From assembly GCF_002356315.1 (NCBI RefSeq), contig NZ_AP018164.1, forward strand, positions 992,001 to 1,056,000: 64,000 nt of DNA, in the 5' to 3' direction. The stretch is from Mycobacterium shigaense. GTDB lineage: Bacteria > Actinomycetota > Actinomycetes > Mycobacteriales > Mycobacteriaceae. Of the stretch, positions 8,454-16,887 are shown piece by piece. The notes beneath the pieces were generated by a model, which had not been told where the DNA came from, did no database searches, and worked only from the letters and a program-made list of their open reading frames with translations. A program made the position numbers and the translations under genes. The stretch's first letter is position 1. Every line of letters begins with the position of its first letter.

Positions 8454-8475
8454 GTTACTAGGAGATCCTAGTAAC
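8454..8475. promoter_or_regulatory. 22-nt inverted repeat, probable repressor operator
   Basis: The arms GTTACTAGGA (8454-8463) and TCCTAGTAAC (8466-8475) are perfect 10-nt inverted repeats around a GA spacer. The site lies 42 nt upstream of the mmsA start, in the gap between mmsA and the divergent monooxygenase remnant. Size and symmetry fit a TetR-family dimer site, but no TetR gene is present in the window. Confidence 0.7.
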
Positions 8476-8516
8476 TGCCGAGGGAGGCTGGCAAGTGGGG
8501 TCAGCCTTGACCCGGT

Positions 8517-9898
8517 ATGCACAGCATCGAGGCCGACTATCTGGTCGTCGGGGCCGGCGCCATGGGTATGGCGTTCATCGACACGCTCGTGTCCGAGACG
8601 CCGGCGCGCATCGTGATGGTCGATCGCAATCACCAGCCCGGCGGGCACTGGACCGCCGCGTACCCGTTCGCCCGGCTGCATCACCCGTCGGCGTTCTATG
8701 GCGTCAACTCCTACCCCTCGGCAGCGACACGATCGACCGGACCGGCTGGAACGAGGGTCTCTACGAACTCGCGACCGCAGGTGAGGTCAACGCCTACTAC
8801 GACCACGTCCTGCGCCAGCGCCTGCTCCCGACGGGTCAGGTCAGCTATTTCCCGATGACCGAATACCTGGGCGCGGGCCGCTTCACCACGCTGGCGGGCG
8901 CGGAGTACACCGTCACCGCGCGCCGCATCGTCGACGCCACCTACATGCGGGTGATGGTTCCCTCGATGCGCCCGCCGCCCTACCGCGTGGCCCCCGGCAT
9001 CGACTGAATCCCGCCCAACGACCTGCCACGCGCCGGCGCCCGCGAGCGCTACGTCGTCGTCGGGGCCGGGGAGACCGGCATCGACGTCTGCTTGCGGCTG
9101 CTGGGGCACGGCATCGCGCCGGACCGTGCGACGCTGCAACCCGGACCGGAATTCGCCGACGTCATCAAGGCCAGCTTCACCGCACAATTGCGCGCGGTCC
9201 GGGACGCGGTGTCGATCGGGGACCTGTTCACCCGCCTCGAAGACGCCGGCGTCTTGCTGCGGATCGATCCGGCGGTCCGGCCCACCATGTACCGCTGCGC
9301 GACCGTCTCCGGCCGCGAGCTCGAGCAGCTGCGCCGGATCACCGATGTCGTGCGCATGGGGCACCTGCTGCGCATCGAGGACGACCGGATGGTTCTCGAG
9401 GGCGGCGGCGTCGCGATGGACGGCCACGCCCTTTATGTCGCCCGCACCGCCGACGGTGCCGAAAAGAGGCCGGCCGCAGCCATTTTCGACGACGGGCAGA
9501 TCACGCTGCAAAGCGTGCGGGGTTGTCAGCAGATTTTCAGCGCCGCGCTGATCGCGCACGTCGAAGCCGACTACCCCGACGACGCCACGAAGAATCGGCT
9601 TTGTCTGCCGCTGCCGCACCCCGACACCGACCTGGACTGGCTGCGGCTGGCGCAGGCCGACTACCGCAACCAGTTGCGTTTCCTGGACGACCCCGAGCTG
9701 ACGGAGTGGCTGGCGTCGGTCCGCCTGGATCTCTTCGGTCATCTGATGGGACGTCTGCTCGCGCCGCCGTCGGCCAAGCCCAAGGTGCGAGACCGCATCC
9801 TGGGCATGGCCAAGAAGGCACTGTCGGCCACCGCTGCCAAACTGGACGCGCTGATGGCCGCCGAGGCCGCACTCTCGCCTGGACGGCGCCCCGTGTAA
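8517..9898 (+). pseudogene. Flavin-dependent monooxygenase, inactivated
   Basis: The remnant starts with a clear FAD-binding N terminus (LVVGAGAMGMAF) and a GGHW motif like that of Baeyer-Villiger/flavin monooxygenases. The frame then breaks at a C run (8714-8717, one C fewer than needed): the next segment, from LGSDTIDRTGWNEGLYELA onward, reads in another frame. That frame meets a TGA at 9005-9007 where GIDWIPPNDL would be expected, a TGG-to-TGA change. It then resumes with an NAD-binding VVVGAGETGIDV. The usual stretch after it appears shortened near 9125. With two or three independent lesions this is most likely a true pseudogene. The last codons carry the -35 of the downstream ECF promoter. 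Confidence 0.8.
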
Positions 9899-9921
9899 CC
9901 CGAGCGGATATTGATCGGGGA
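9895..9921 (+). promoter_or_regulatory. ECF-type promoter, copy 3 (autoregulatory)
   Basis: GTAACCC (9895-9901) is followed after 13 nt by TCGGGGA (9915-9921), matching copies at 2742 and 3316. It is 15 nt upstream of the GTG of the ECF sigma gene. The -35 overlaps the TAA stop of the monooxygenase remnant. Its position fits the autoregulation usual for ECF sigma factors. Confidence 0.6.
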
Positions 9922-9936
9922 AGGGGAAGGAGGCAG

Positions 9937-10485
9937 GTGACGGCGTTCAACGAACCCGGCGGCCCGCGGTCCCTGCGCGCGGTGCCCGACCAGGGCTTCG
10001 AGGGCTACCGCGATTGGGAAGCGGTGTACTCCGACAACGCCACCTGGGTGTACCGCATGCTGTTCGCCCGAGTCGGCAACCAGGCCGACGCCCAGGACCT
10101 CACCGCCGAGGTCTTCCTGGCGGCGCTGCGGCCGCTGCGCCTGACCGCGAGCGTGGGCGAAATTCGCGCCTACCTTCGGACCACGGCCCGCACGGTGCTG
10201 GCCGCGCACTGGCGGGAAACCCTGGGGCGGGAGATAACCTCGATCGACGACACCGAACAACCGCCGGAGAGCGAGGAAGCGATCAGCACCGCACCACAGC
10301 GTGTCGCCCAGGTGCTCGACGCGCTGCCGGACCGCTATCGCCGAATTCTGGAATTGCGATTCTTGCAAGGTAATTCGATCAAGGAGTCGGCTACCGAACT
10401 CGGGATAAGCGTCGCCAACGCCAAGGTGTTGCAGCATCGCGCACTGCGGTTGGCGGCACAGGTCAACGATGGGGGCCAGTCATGA
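9937..10485 (+). CDS. ECF RNA polymerase sigma factor
   Basis: A 182-residue sigma-70-family protein: region 2 at about residues 25-95 (ADAQDLTAEVFLAAL) and region 4 at about 125-175 (RILELRFLQGNSIKESATELGIS). The start is taken as GTG 9937, near a GGGGAAGGAGG-like purine run at 9919-9932; the frame is open further upstream only because it is a shadow of the pseudogene. Its ATGA overlap with the next gene, a membrane-anchored Rieske protein with a cytosolic N-terminal domain, suggests a sigma/anti-sigma pair. The promoter motif found here and before two genes near 2.8-3.4 kb gives a candidate regulon. I do not assign it to a named mycobacterial sigma factor. Confidence 0.88.
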   Translation: MTAFNEPGGPRSLRAVPDQGFEGYRDWEAVYSDNATWVYRMLFARVGNQADAQDLTAEVFLAALRPLRLTASVGEIRAYLRTTARTVLAAHWRETLGREITSIDDTEQPPESEEAISTAPQRVAQVLDALPDRYRRILELRFLQGNSIKESATELGISVANAKVLQHRALRLAAQVNDGGQS

Positions 10486-11177
10486 ACGCGCGAGGATTGC
10501 GCCGCTACGTCGACGATCTGCTGCGGGGCAGCCGGCCCAAGGCGTTTGCGCCCGACGATTTCGAGGCCGCGCAGATTCGCACGGCTATCGAGCTGCGGGC
10601 GGCGCGGCCCGGCGGCGACGCCCCACGCCAAGAATTCCTCACCGACCTGCACCGCCGCCTCGCCGAGCAAATGGCCGGTGCGCCGGCAGCACCGGCGCCC
10701 AAGCCGAACTCCACGCGCCGCCAGGTCATCGTCGGCACCTCGGCCGCCGCGGCCGCCGCGGTCACCGCGGTGGCCGTCGATCGGGCGGTGACCGGAAGCC
10801 GCAGCGACGCGCCGGTCGTCGCGGGCGAGCTGAGGCCCAACGACGGCAGCTGGCAGCGGGTCGCGGTCAGCGCCGACGTGCCGGACGGGCGGATGCATCC
10901 GTTCGATCTCGGTTCGGTCAGCGGATTCGTCCGTCGTGTCGACGGCAAGCCCCAGGCCGTGTCGGGGGTGTGCACCCATCAGGGGTGCCGGCTGTGGTTC
11001 GACGCGCCCGACGACCGGCTGCGCTGCCCCTGCCACTCGACGTCCTTCGCGCCCGACGGACAGGTGCTCACGCACCAACTGCCGATCGCGCCGAAGCCGT
11101 TGCCCGCGTTGATGGTTCGCGAGGTCAACGGGGTGATCGAGGTGCTCGCCCCGCCGCAGCCAGACCAGTCGACCTAG
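10482..11177 (+). CDS. Membrane-anchored Rieske protein, probable anti-sigma partner
   Basis: A 231-residue protein in three parts. The cytosolic domain (1-79) contains helices RYVDDLLRGSRPKAF and RQEFLTDLHRRLAEQ. Then come a twin-arginine or positively charged anchor and a hydrophobic segment (RRQVIVG, about 80-100), and an outer Rieske domain. The [2Fe-2S] ligands are intact: C164 and H166 (CTHQGC), C182 and H185 (CPCH), with C169 and C184 available for the usual disulfide. It overlaps the sigma gene by ATGA. The inferred role is a redox-sensing anti-sigma factor: cluster state outside, sigma binding inside. An alternative is a plain electron-transfer protein whose N-terminal domain only anchors it. 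Confidence 0.8.
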   Translation: MNARGLRRYVDDLLRGSRPKAFAPDDFEAAQIRTAIELRAARPGGDAPRQEFLTDLHRRLAEQMAGAPAAPAPKPNSTRRQVIVGTSAAAAAAVTAVAVDRAVTGSRSDAPVVAGELRPNDGSWQRVAVSADVPDGRMHPFDLGSVSGFVRRVDGKPQAVSGVCTHQGCRLWFDAPDDRLRCPCHSTSFAPDGQVLTHQLPIAPKPLPALMVREVNGVIEVLAPPQPDQST

Positions 11178-11216
11178 GAGCTCTAACCCGCCGCCGCGGT
11201 CTCGGAGCGGGCGCGG

Positions 11217-12281
11217 TCAGGTGGCGGCTGCCCCGGCGACCCGTTTGGGCAGGAACCGGGACTTGAGGGCGATCGCGCGCTTTTCGACCAGGAACCAGCT
11301 CAGCGTGGCCAGTGGCAGGGTGGCCAGCGTCGCGACCGGAAAGAACGCCAACGGTGGTAGTGCGCCGAGACCACACACGATCAGCAGCTGCTGTGTCGGG
11401 AACGCATAGATGTACACGCCGTAGGACACGTCGTTGCGTAGGTTAAGGCGCCGGTCGCGCAGCAGCGCACCGGACACGATGATCGCGTAGGCCAACGGAA
11501 TCGCGGCCAGCACGCGGTAATTCGGCAGCCAGCTCGACGCGATCACGACGACGGCGCTCAGGGCGACCAACGACCAGCGGGCCGGAATGACATGTTGGTA
11601 TTGCTGCAGCAGCGCCCCGGCCACGAACATCAGGGCGAAACGCGCACCCATCGTTGCGGGGGTCCATACCTCGGCGAAGCCGTTCCACGGCGTCACCAGC
11701 AGCGAGCAGACGAGCATCAACACCAGCAGCGTGGGAACAAGCCAGCGGCGGCGCAGCAGACCGGTGATGCCGAAGCCGGCAACCGCGATGTAGCAGAGCA
11801 GCTCGGGGAGCAGGGTCCAGATCGATCCATTCCAGGCGCCCGGAAACGGAACCCCCCGGGGCGTTCCGTCGATACCCGAATAGAGAAAGTTCAGCAGGGC
11901 GTTGTTCAGCACGTAATTGACCGGCGCCCCGGACCTCAGCAAATGTGCGACCGAACCCCCCTGAATCGCGACGGACAGCGGAGCGATGACAAACGCGGTG
12001 ACGGCCACGCAGACCCACAATCCCGGGAAGATGCGCAGCCCGCGCGCAGCCGAGTACTGCCGCAGCCGCGGATTTCTGAGCCAGCTCGCGGTGATGAGGA
12101 ATCCGGAGATCGCGAAGAAGCCGTCGACGAACACCTGACTGAGCAGCTGGTGGCCGGCGGCGAATGGGACGTGGCGCCCGGTCAGCGGGAACGAGTGCCA
12201 CAGGATGACGCCCGTCGCCAGCACCAGCCGCCACGCGTTCAGCGCATTGTTGCGGGGGTCGAACACGTGTCCGAGCTTCAT
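11217..12281 (-). CDS. Acyltransferase-3 family membrane protein, copy 1
   Basis: A 354-residue integral membrane acyltransferase of the OafA/acyltransferase-3 family, which moves acetyl or other acyl groups onto sugars of surface glycans or glycolipids. The family signature R-x9-H is seen at the N terminus (WRLVLATGVILWHSF). About ten hydrophobic segments follow. The protein begins MKLGHVFDP, nearly identical to the starts of the two neighbouring paralogues. It is convergent with the Rieske gene, 39 nt away. The acceptor is unknown; the nearby rmlB-rmlC genes make rhamnose-containing glycolipids a reasonable guess. Confidence 0.9.
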   Translation of the reverse strand: MKLGHVFDPRNNALNAWRLVLATGVILWHSFPLTGRHVPFAAGHQLLSQVFVDGFFAISGFLITASWLRNPRLRQYSAARGLRIFPGLWVCVAVTAFVIAPLSVAIQGGSVAHLLRSGAPVNYVLNNALLNFLYSGIDGTPRGVPFPGAWNGSIWTLLPELLCYIAVAGFGITGLLRRRWLVPTLLVLMLVCSLLVTPWNGFAEVWTPATMGARFALMFVAGALLQQYQHVIPARWSLVALSAVVVIASSWLPNYRVLAAIPLAYAIIVSGALLRDRRLNLRNDVSYGVYIYAFPTQQLLIVCGLGALPPLAFFPVATLATLPLATLSWFLVEKRAIALKSRFLPKRVAGAAAT

Positions 12282-12311
12282 CTAATCCTGTCTGTCAGCC
12301 CCCGAGGCGCC

Positions 12312-12317
12312 ATCGTA
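12312..12317 (-). promoter_or_regulatory. -10 element of acyltransferase copy 1
   Basis: TACGAT on the minus strand, 30 nt upstream of the ATG. It is embedded in a GGCGCC context that is repeated upstream of copy 3 and, more loosely, copy 2. Confidence 0.45.
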
Positions 12318-12348
12318 GCGGCAGCTATCAGCGGTACTGGTCAGCCAA

Positions 12349-13425
12349 TCAGGTATCGCCAACGGCCGCCGGCTGGGCCGCGGCCGATGGCTCCCGCAGG
12401 ATACGGGACTTCAACGACAGTGCGGGCTTTTCCACCAGGAACCAGCTCAGCGCGGCCAGCGGCAGGGTGGCCACCGTCGCGACGGGAAAGAATAGCAGCG
12501 GCGCGAGCCCACCGAGTCCGCAGACGATCAGCAGCTGCTGCATCGGGAATGCGTAGATGTAGACGCCGTAGGACAGATCCGTGCGCAGCCGCAGGCGCCT
12601 GCTGTGGACCAGCGAACCCGACACGATGATGGCGTAGGCCAGCGGAAGGGCGCCGACCACGCGGTAGTCCGGCATCAGGCTGGCCGCGCCGACGATCGCC
12701 AGGCACAGCCCCACCAGCGACCAGCGCGCCGGGACAACGTCCTTGAACCGGTTCAGCAGCGCCCCGGCCGCGAACATCATGGCAAACCGCGCGACGGCCT
12801 GCTGGATGGTCCATACCCCGGGGAACGTCATCGGCGGCAACGCCGCCGCCGACACCGCCGCCGCCACCATCACCGTGGGCAAGAACCACCGGCGGTTGAG
12901 CAGACCGGCGACCCCGAAAGCGGCAACGGCGATATAGCAGAACATTTCCCAGATCAGGGTCCACAACGAAACGTTCCATACGCCCGGAGACGGGACGTGG
13001 CGCGGTGTTCCGCCGACGTCGGGCTTGAGGATGACCAGCGTGCAGTTCATCAACACGTACTCGAACGGTGCCTTGGACGACAACACCCTGCCCGGCGAGC
13101 CGCCCTGAATCGCCTCGCTGAGCGGCGCGAAGACGAACGCGATGACGATCAGGCAGGTGTAGAAGCCGGGGAAGATGCGCAGGGCGCGCGCCTTGGAGTA
13201 GTCACGGACCCGCGGGTGGTGCAGCCAGCTCGCGGTGACCAAAAATCCGGAGACGGCAAAAAACCCGTCGACCCCGAGGGAGAAGAGCAGTTGACGTGCC
13301 GGCGCCGACGACACGAAATGGCCGGTGAGGGGAAAGGAATGCCAGAGAATCACCTCGGCGGCCAGCACCAGCCGCCAGGCGTTCAGGGCATTGTTTTGCG
13401 GATCGAATACCTGCCCGAGCTTCAT
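12349..13425 (-). CDS. Acyltransferase-3 family membrane protein, copy 2
   Basis: A 358-residue paralogue of the copies on both sides. It has the MKLGQVFDPQNNALNAW start, the R-x9-H signature (WRLVLAAEVILWHSF) and a similar membrane-segment pattern ending in LSWFLVEKP and a basic tail. ATG 13425 is chosen by alignment with the paralogues, although the frame is open far upstream because of the high GC content. It should act on the cytoplasmic or periplasmic face on a glycan or lipid acceptor. The C-terminal tail differs most among the three copies, so they may have diverged in acceptor or partner. Confidence 0.9.
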   Translation of the reverse strand: MKLGQVFDPQNNALNAWRLVLAAEVILWHSFPLTGHFVSSAPARQLLFSLGVDGFFAVSGFLVTASWLHHPRVRDYSKARALRIFPGFYTCLIVIAFVFAPLSEAIQGGSPGRVLSSKAPFEYVLMNCTLVILKPDVGGTPRHVPSPGVWNVSLWTLIWEMFCYIAVAAFGVAGLLNRRWFLPTVMVAAAVSAAALPPMTFPGVWTIQQAVARFAMMFAAGALLNRFKDVVPARWSLVGLCLAIVGAASLMPDYRVVGALPLAYAIIVSGSLVHSRRLRLRTDLSYGVYIYAFPMQQLLIVCGLGGLAPLLFFPVATVATLPLAALSWFLVEKPALSLKSRILREPSAAAQPAAVGDT

Positions 13426-13462
13426 GACACCCCGCCTGTCGTGTACGCCGCTGTACGGCGTC

Positions 13463-13468
13463 ATAGTA
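13463..13468 (-). promoter_or_regulatory. -10 element of acyltransferase copy 2
   Basis: TACTAT on the minus strand, 37 nt upstream of the ATG, preceded by ACGT as in copy 3. It is part of the promoter block duplicated with each acyltransferase gene. Confidence 0.45.
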
Positions 13469-13538
13469 ACGTCGGTTAACGCCGACAACGAACAGATTTC
13501 GCACAAATGGGGCGGGCCAAGGCGAGATCGCCGCCGGT

Positions 13539-14645
13539 TCAGCCAACTTCGGAGGAGTCCCGGTCGTCCTCGGGCGGTGTCGCGGTGACTGCCGGTGGCG
13601 CGGGCGGCGACAACTTCTTGAAAACCCGAGACTTCACCGACATCGCGTGCTTCTCGATCAAGAACCAGCTCAGCGCGGCGAACGGCAGGGTGGCCGCCGC
13701 CGAAACAGGGAAGAACACCAGGGGATTCAGTGTGGCGAGTCCGCAGATGACCAGCAGCTGCTGGATCGGGAACGCATAAATGTACACGCCGTAGGAGACG
13801 TCGTTGTGCAGCGTCAGGCGCTTGTTTTGCAGCAGCGCGCCCGACACGATCACGGCGTAGGCCAGCGGGATGGCCCCGATGAGGCGGTAATCCGGCATCA
13901 GGCTGGACAGCGCGACGATGATCGCGCACAACCCGACGAGCGACCAGCGGGCTGGGATCTTCTCGCGGAACAGGTAGACCAGCGCGCCGGCCACGAACAT
14001 CAAGCCGAAGCGCGAGGCGGCCTGCGCCCCGGTGATCGTCTCGGGAGCGGGCGGCGGCAATTGAATTGCCCAGTAAAAGAGCAGCACGAACAACACCGGC
14101 AGCAGCCACCGGCGCCGCAGCAGCCCGACCACCCCAAGCGCCGCTACCAGGATGTAGCAGAACACTTCCCAGATCAGCGTCCACAGCGACCCATTCCAGT
14201 ACTTCGGAAACGGAATCCCCTGCGGCGTCCCGGCGATGTCGGGTTGCAGGATCAGAACCGCGATATTCTTCAGCACGAATTGGGCCGAGGCTCCCGACGT
14301 GATCAGCTTTGTGCCCCCGCGGCCCTGCAGGGCCACGCCGATCGGGGCCATGACGAACGCGGTGACGACCAGGCAGACCCAGAACGCGGGCAGGATGCGC
14401 AGGGCCCGGCCGATGCAGTATTCGCGCAGTCGCGGATGGCGAAGCCAGCTCGCGGTGATGAGGAACCCAGAGATCGCGAAGAAGCCGTCGACGCCTGCCT
14501 CGCCCAGCAGCTGGTGCAAGGGCGGGAATGTCACCTTGCGGCCCGTCAGCGGGAAGGAGTGCCACAGGATCACCTCGAACGCCAACGCCAACCGCCAGGC
14601 GTTCAGGGCATTGCTGCGCGGAGCGAATACCTGCCCGAGTTTCAT
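13539..14645 (-). CDS. Acyltransferase-3 family membrane protein, copy 3
   Basis: A 368-residue paralogue with the same MKLGQVF start, the R-x9-H signature (WRLALAFEVILWHSF), a VDGFFAISGFLITASWLRHP segment and a hydrophobic core. It ends in a longer tail rich in Pro and acidic residues. The start ATG 14645 aligns with the other two copies; an upstream in-frame ATG at 14729 would cover the promoter and is unlikely. It is the first of the three acyltransferase genes on this strand, following the lpqH-like gene, and has its own -10 element. The family function is O-acylation of surface sugars. Confidence 0.9.
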   Translation of the reverse strand: MKLGQVFAPRSNALNAWRLALAFEVILWHSFPLTGRKVTFPPLHQLLGEAGVDGFFAISGFLITASWLRHPRLREYCIGRALRILPAFWVCLVVTAFVMAPIGVALQGRGGTKLITSGASAQFVLKNIAVLILQPDIAGTPQGIPFPKYWNGSLWTLIWEVFCYILVAALGVVGLLRRRWLLPVLFVLLFYWAIQLPPPAPETITGAQAASRFGLMFVAGALVYLFREKIPARWSLVGLCAIIVALSSLMPDYRLIGAIPLAYAVIVSGALLQNKRLTLHNDVSYGVYIYAFPIQQLLVICGLATLNPLVFFPVSAAATLPFAALSWFLIEKHAMSVKSRVFKKLSPPAPPAVTATPPEDDRDSSEVG

Positions 14646-14685
14646 CAACCCCAACCCCCGTCGTCGACCATCGAACTGTCGCGCC

Positions 14686-14691
14686 ATCGTA
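14686..14691 (-). promoter_or_regulatory. -10 element of acyltransferase copy 3
   Basis: TACGAT on the minus strand, 40 nt upstream of the ATG, in the context ACGTTACGATGGCGC. It is the best-conserved member of the three duplicated promoters. Confidence 0.45.
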
Positions 14692-14754
14692 ACGTCACCT
14701 CGCGCCGCAACAGGGCCGATTCGCCCCACGGCCGGCGGGTCGTCGTCGCAACGC

Positions 14755-15243
14755 CTACGGGCAGGTCACGTCGACGGTGAACGGCTTATGAGTCTTGTTT
14801 GCACCGTCTTTGTCGACGCCGCTGGCAATGCCGGTGACGTGGTAGGTGCTGCCGTCCTTGGTGGCGCTGGCCTTGTCGCCCGGGGCGCCCTCGGTGAAGT
14901 TGAGGTTCACGCCGTTGACCTCGCCGAGCCCCACGAGATGGACGACTGAGGCGTCCTGCTCCAGCGCCACGATCACGCCGATGAACGGCTGGCCGATCGC
15001 GATCGAGAACTTGCCGTCCTTGGTATTGCAGTCGACCGGGTCGGTAACGGGCAGCGCATTGCCGTCGACGGTGATCTTCGCCGGGGGGACGGCCGGCGAC
15101 GGTGGGGGCGCGGCGGTCGGCGATGCGGCGGCGGTGCTCGACGTCGCCGAAGCAGGCGTCGAGGATTTGTTGCCGTTCGAGCAGCCGGCCGCCCCGGCGA
15201 CCAGCGCCGCGGCCGCAACGGCGATCACTAGCTCACGGTTCAA
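14755..15243 (-). CDS. LpqH (19 kDa antigen)-family lipoprotein
   Basis: A 162-residue lipoprotein. The signal peptide (NRELVIAVAAAALVAGAAGC) ends at a lipobox cysteine followed by SNGNKS, very like the mature start of the 19 kDa antigen LpqH. A Ser/Thr/Ala/Pro-rich linker and a beta-rich domain with KITVDGN and VDVTCP follow. I take a TTG start at 15243 because it aligns with the LpqH N terminus and overlaps the rmlC stop (TTGA). A longer in-frame start exists but would lie inside rmlC. LpqH proteins are TLR2-active cell-wall lipoproteins. The gene ends the long minus-strand operon. Confidence 0.85.
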   Translation of the reverse strand: MNRELVIAVAAAALVAGAAGCSNGNKSSTPASATSSTAAASPTAAPPPSPAVPPAKITVDGNALPVTDPVDCNTKDGKFSIAIGQPFIGVIVALEQDASVVHLVGLGEVNGVNLNFTEGAPGDKASATKDGSTYHVTGIASGVDKDGANKTHKPFTVDVTCP

Positions 15244-15863
15244 CCGATATCTCCGTTCTTGAAGCCCAGCCCGCGGACGAAGCTGCGGGTCTCCTCCCAC
15301 GTAGGCAGCACGCCCGACGCGCGCACTTCGGCGAAGCTGGGGGCTGCCGCATCGCGGTCGGACAGCGTGGGCGCGGCGCCGTCGACCAGCGGCCACTCGA
15401 TGCCCAGGGCCGGATCCGTCGCGCGGATGGTGTGCTCGCGTTCGGGGCTGTATTCCGCCGAGCACAAGTACATCACCGTCGAATCATCTTGCAGCGCAAG
15501 GAATCCATGGCCAAGACCCTCGGAAATGTAGATCGTTCGGCGGTCGGAGTCGTCGAGCAGAACGGAGTCCCACTGCCCGAATGTCGGTGAGCCCACCCGA
15601 ATGTCGACGACGACGTCGAAGACGGCACCTCGCACGCACGTCACATACTTGGCCTGACTCGGCGGCACCTGCGCGAAGTGTAGTCCGCGCAGCACGCCCG
15701 CCGCGGACACCGAGCAGTTGGCCTGCCGCACGTCGAGGGAATGACCGGCGAACGAGGCGAACCCGCGGTCGGTCAGCCACTCGAAGAACATGCCGCGGGA
15801 ATCGCCATGGATGGTCGGGGTGATTTCCCAGGAGCCGGGGACGGCGAGTTCACGAACCTTCAT
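15240..15863 (-). CDS. rmlC: dTDP-4-dehydrorhamnose 3,5-epimerase
   Basis: A 207-residue cupin epimerase of dTDP-rhamnose synthesis; rhamnose links mycobacterial peptidoglycan to arabinogalactan. The catalytic histidine H62 is in VLRGLHFA, H119 in SEGLGHGFLAL, and the tyrosine Y138 in CSAEYSPE. ATG 15863 is chosen, 1 nt after the rmlB stop; the frame is open 13 codons further upstream into rmlB. The order rmlB-rmlC matches Rv3464-Rv3465. RmlC is essential in mycobacteria. Confidence 0.95.
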   Translation of the reverse strand: MKVRELAVPGSWEITPTIHGDSRGMFFEWLTDRGFASFAGHSLDVRQANCSVSAAGVLRGLHFAQVPPSQAKYVTCVRGAVFDVVVDIRVGSPTFGQWDSVLLDDSDRRTIYISEGLGHGFLALQDDSTVMYLCSAEYSPEREHTIRATDPALGIEWPLVDGAAPTLSDRDAAAPSFAEVRASGVLPTWEETRSFVRGLGFKNGDIG

Positions 15864-15864
15864 C

Positions 15865-16863
<999 letters not shown>

Positions 16864-16887
16864 TCAAACCCTAACCGAGCCCCGGGG

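Noticed and set aside
12349..14565. A 738-codon minus-strand open frame
   Set aside because: It only joins copy 2 of the acyltransferase with an out-of-frame reading of copy 3. The conserved start at 13425 defines the real gene.
11592..14780. Plus-strand open frames of 291-377 codons opposite the acyltransferases
   Set aside because: Arg/Gln/Pro-rich, without domains, and mirrored in all three paralogous copies as an antisense shadow.
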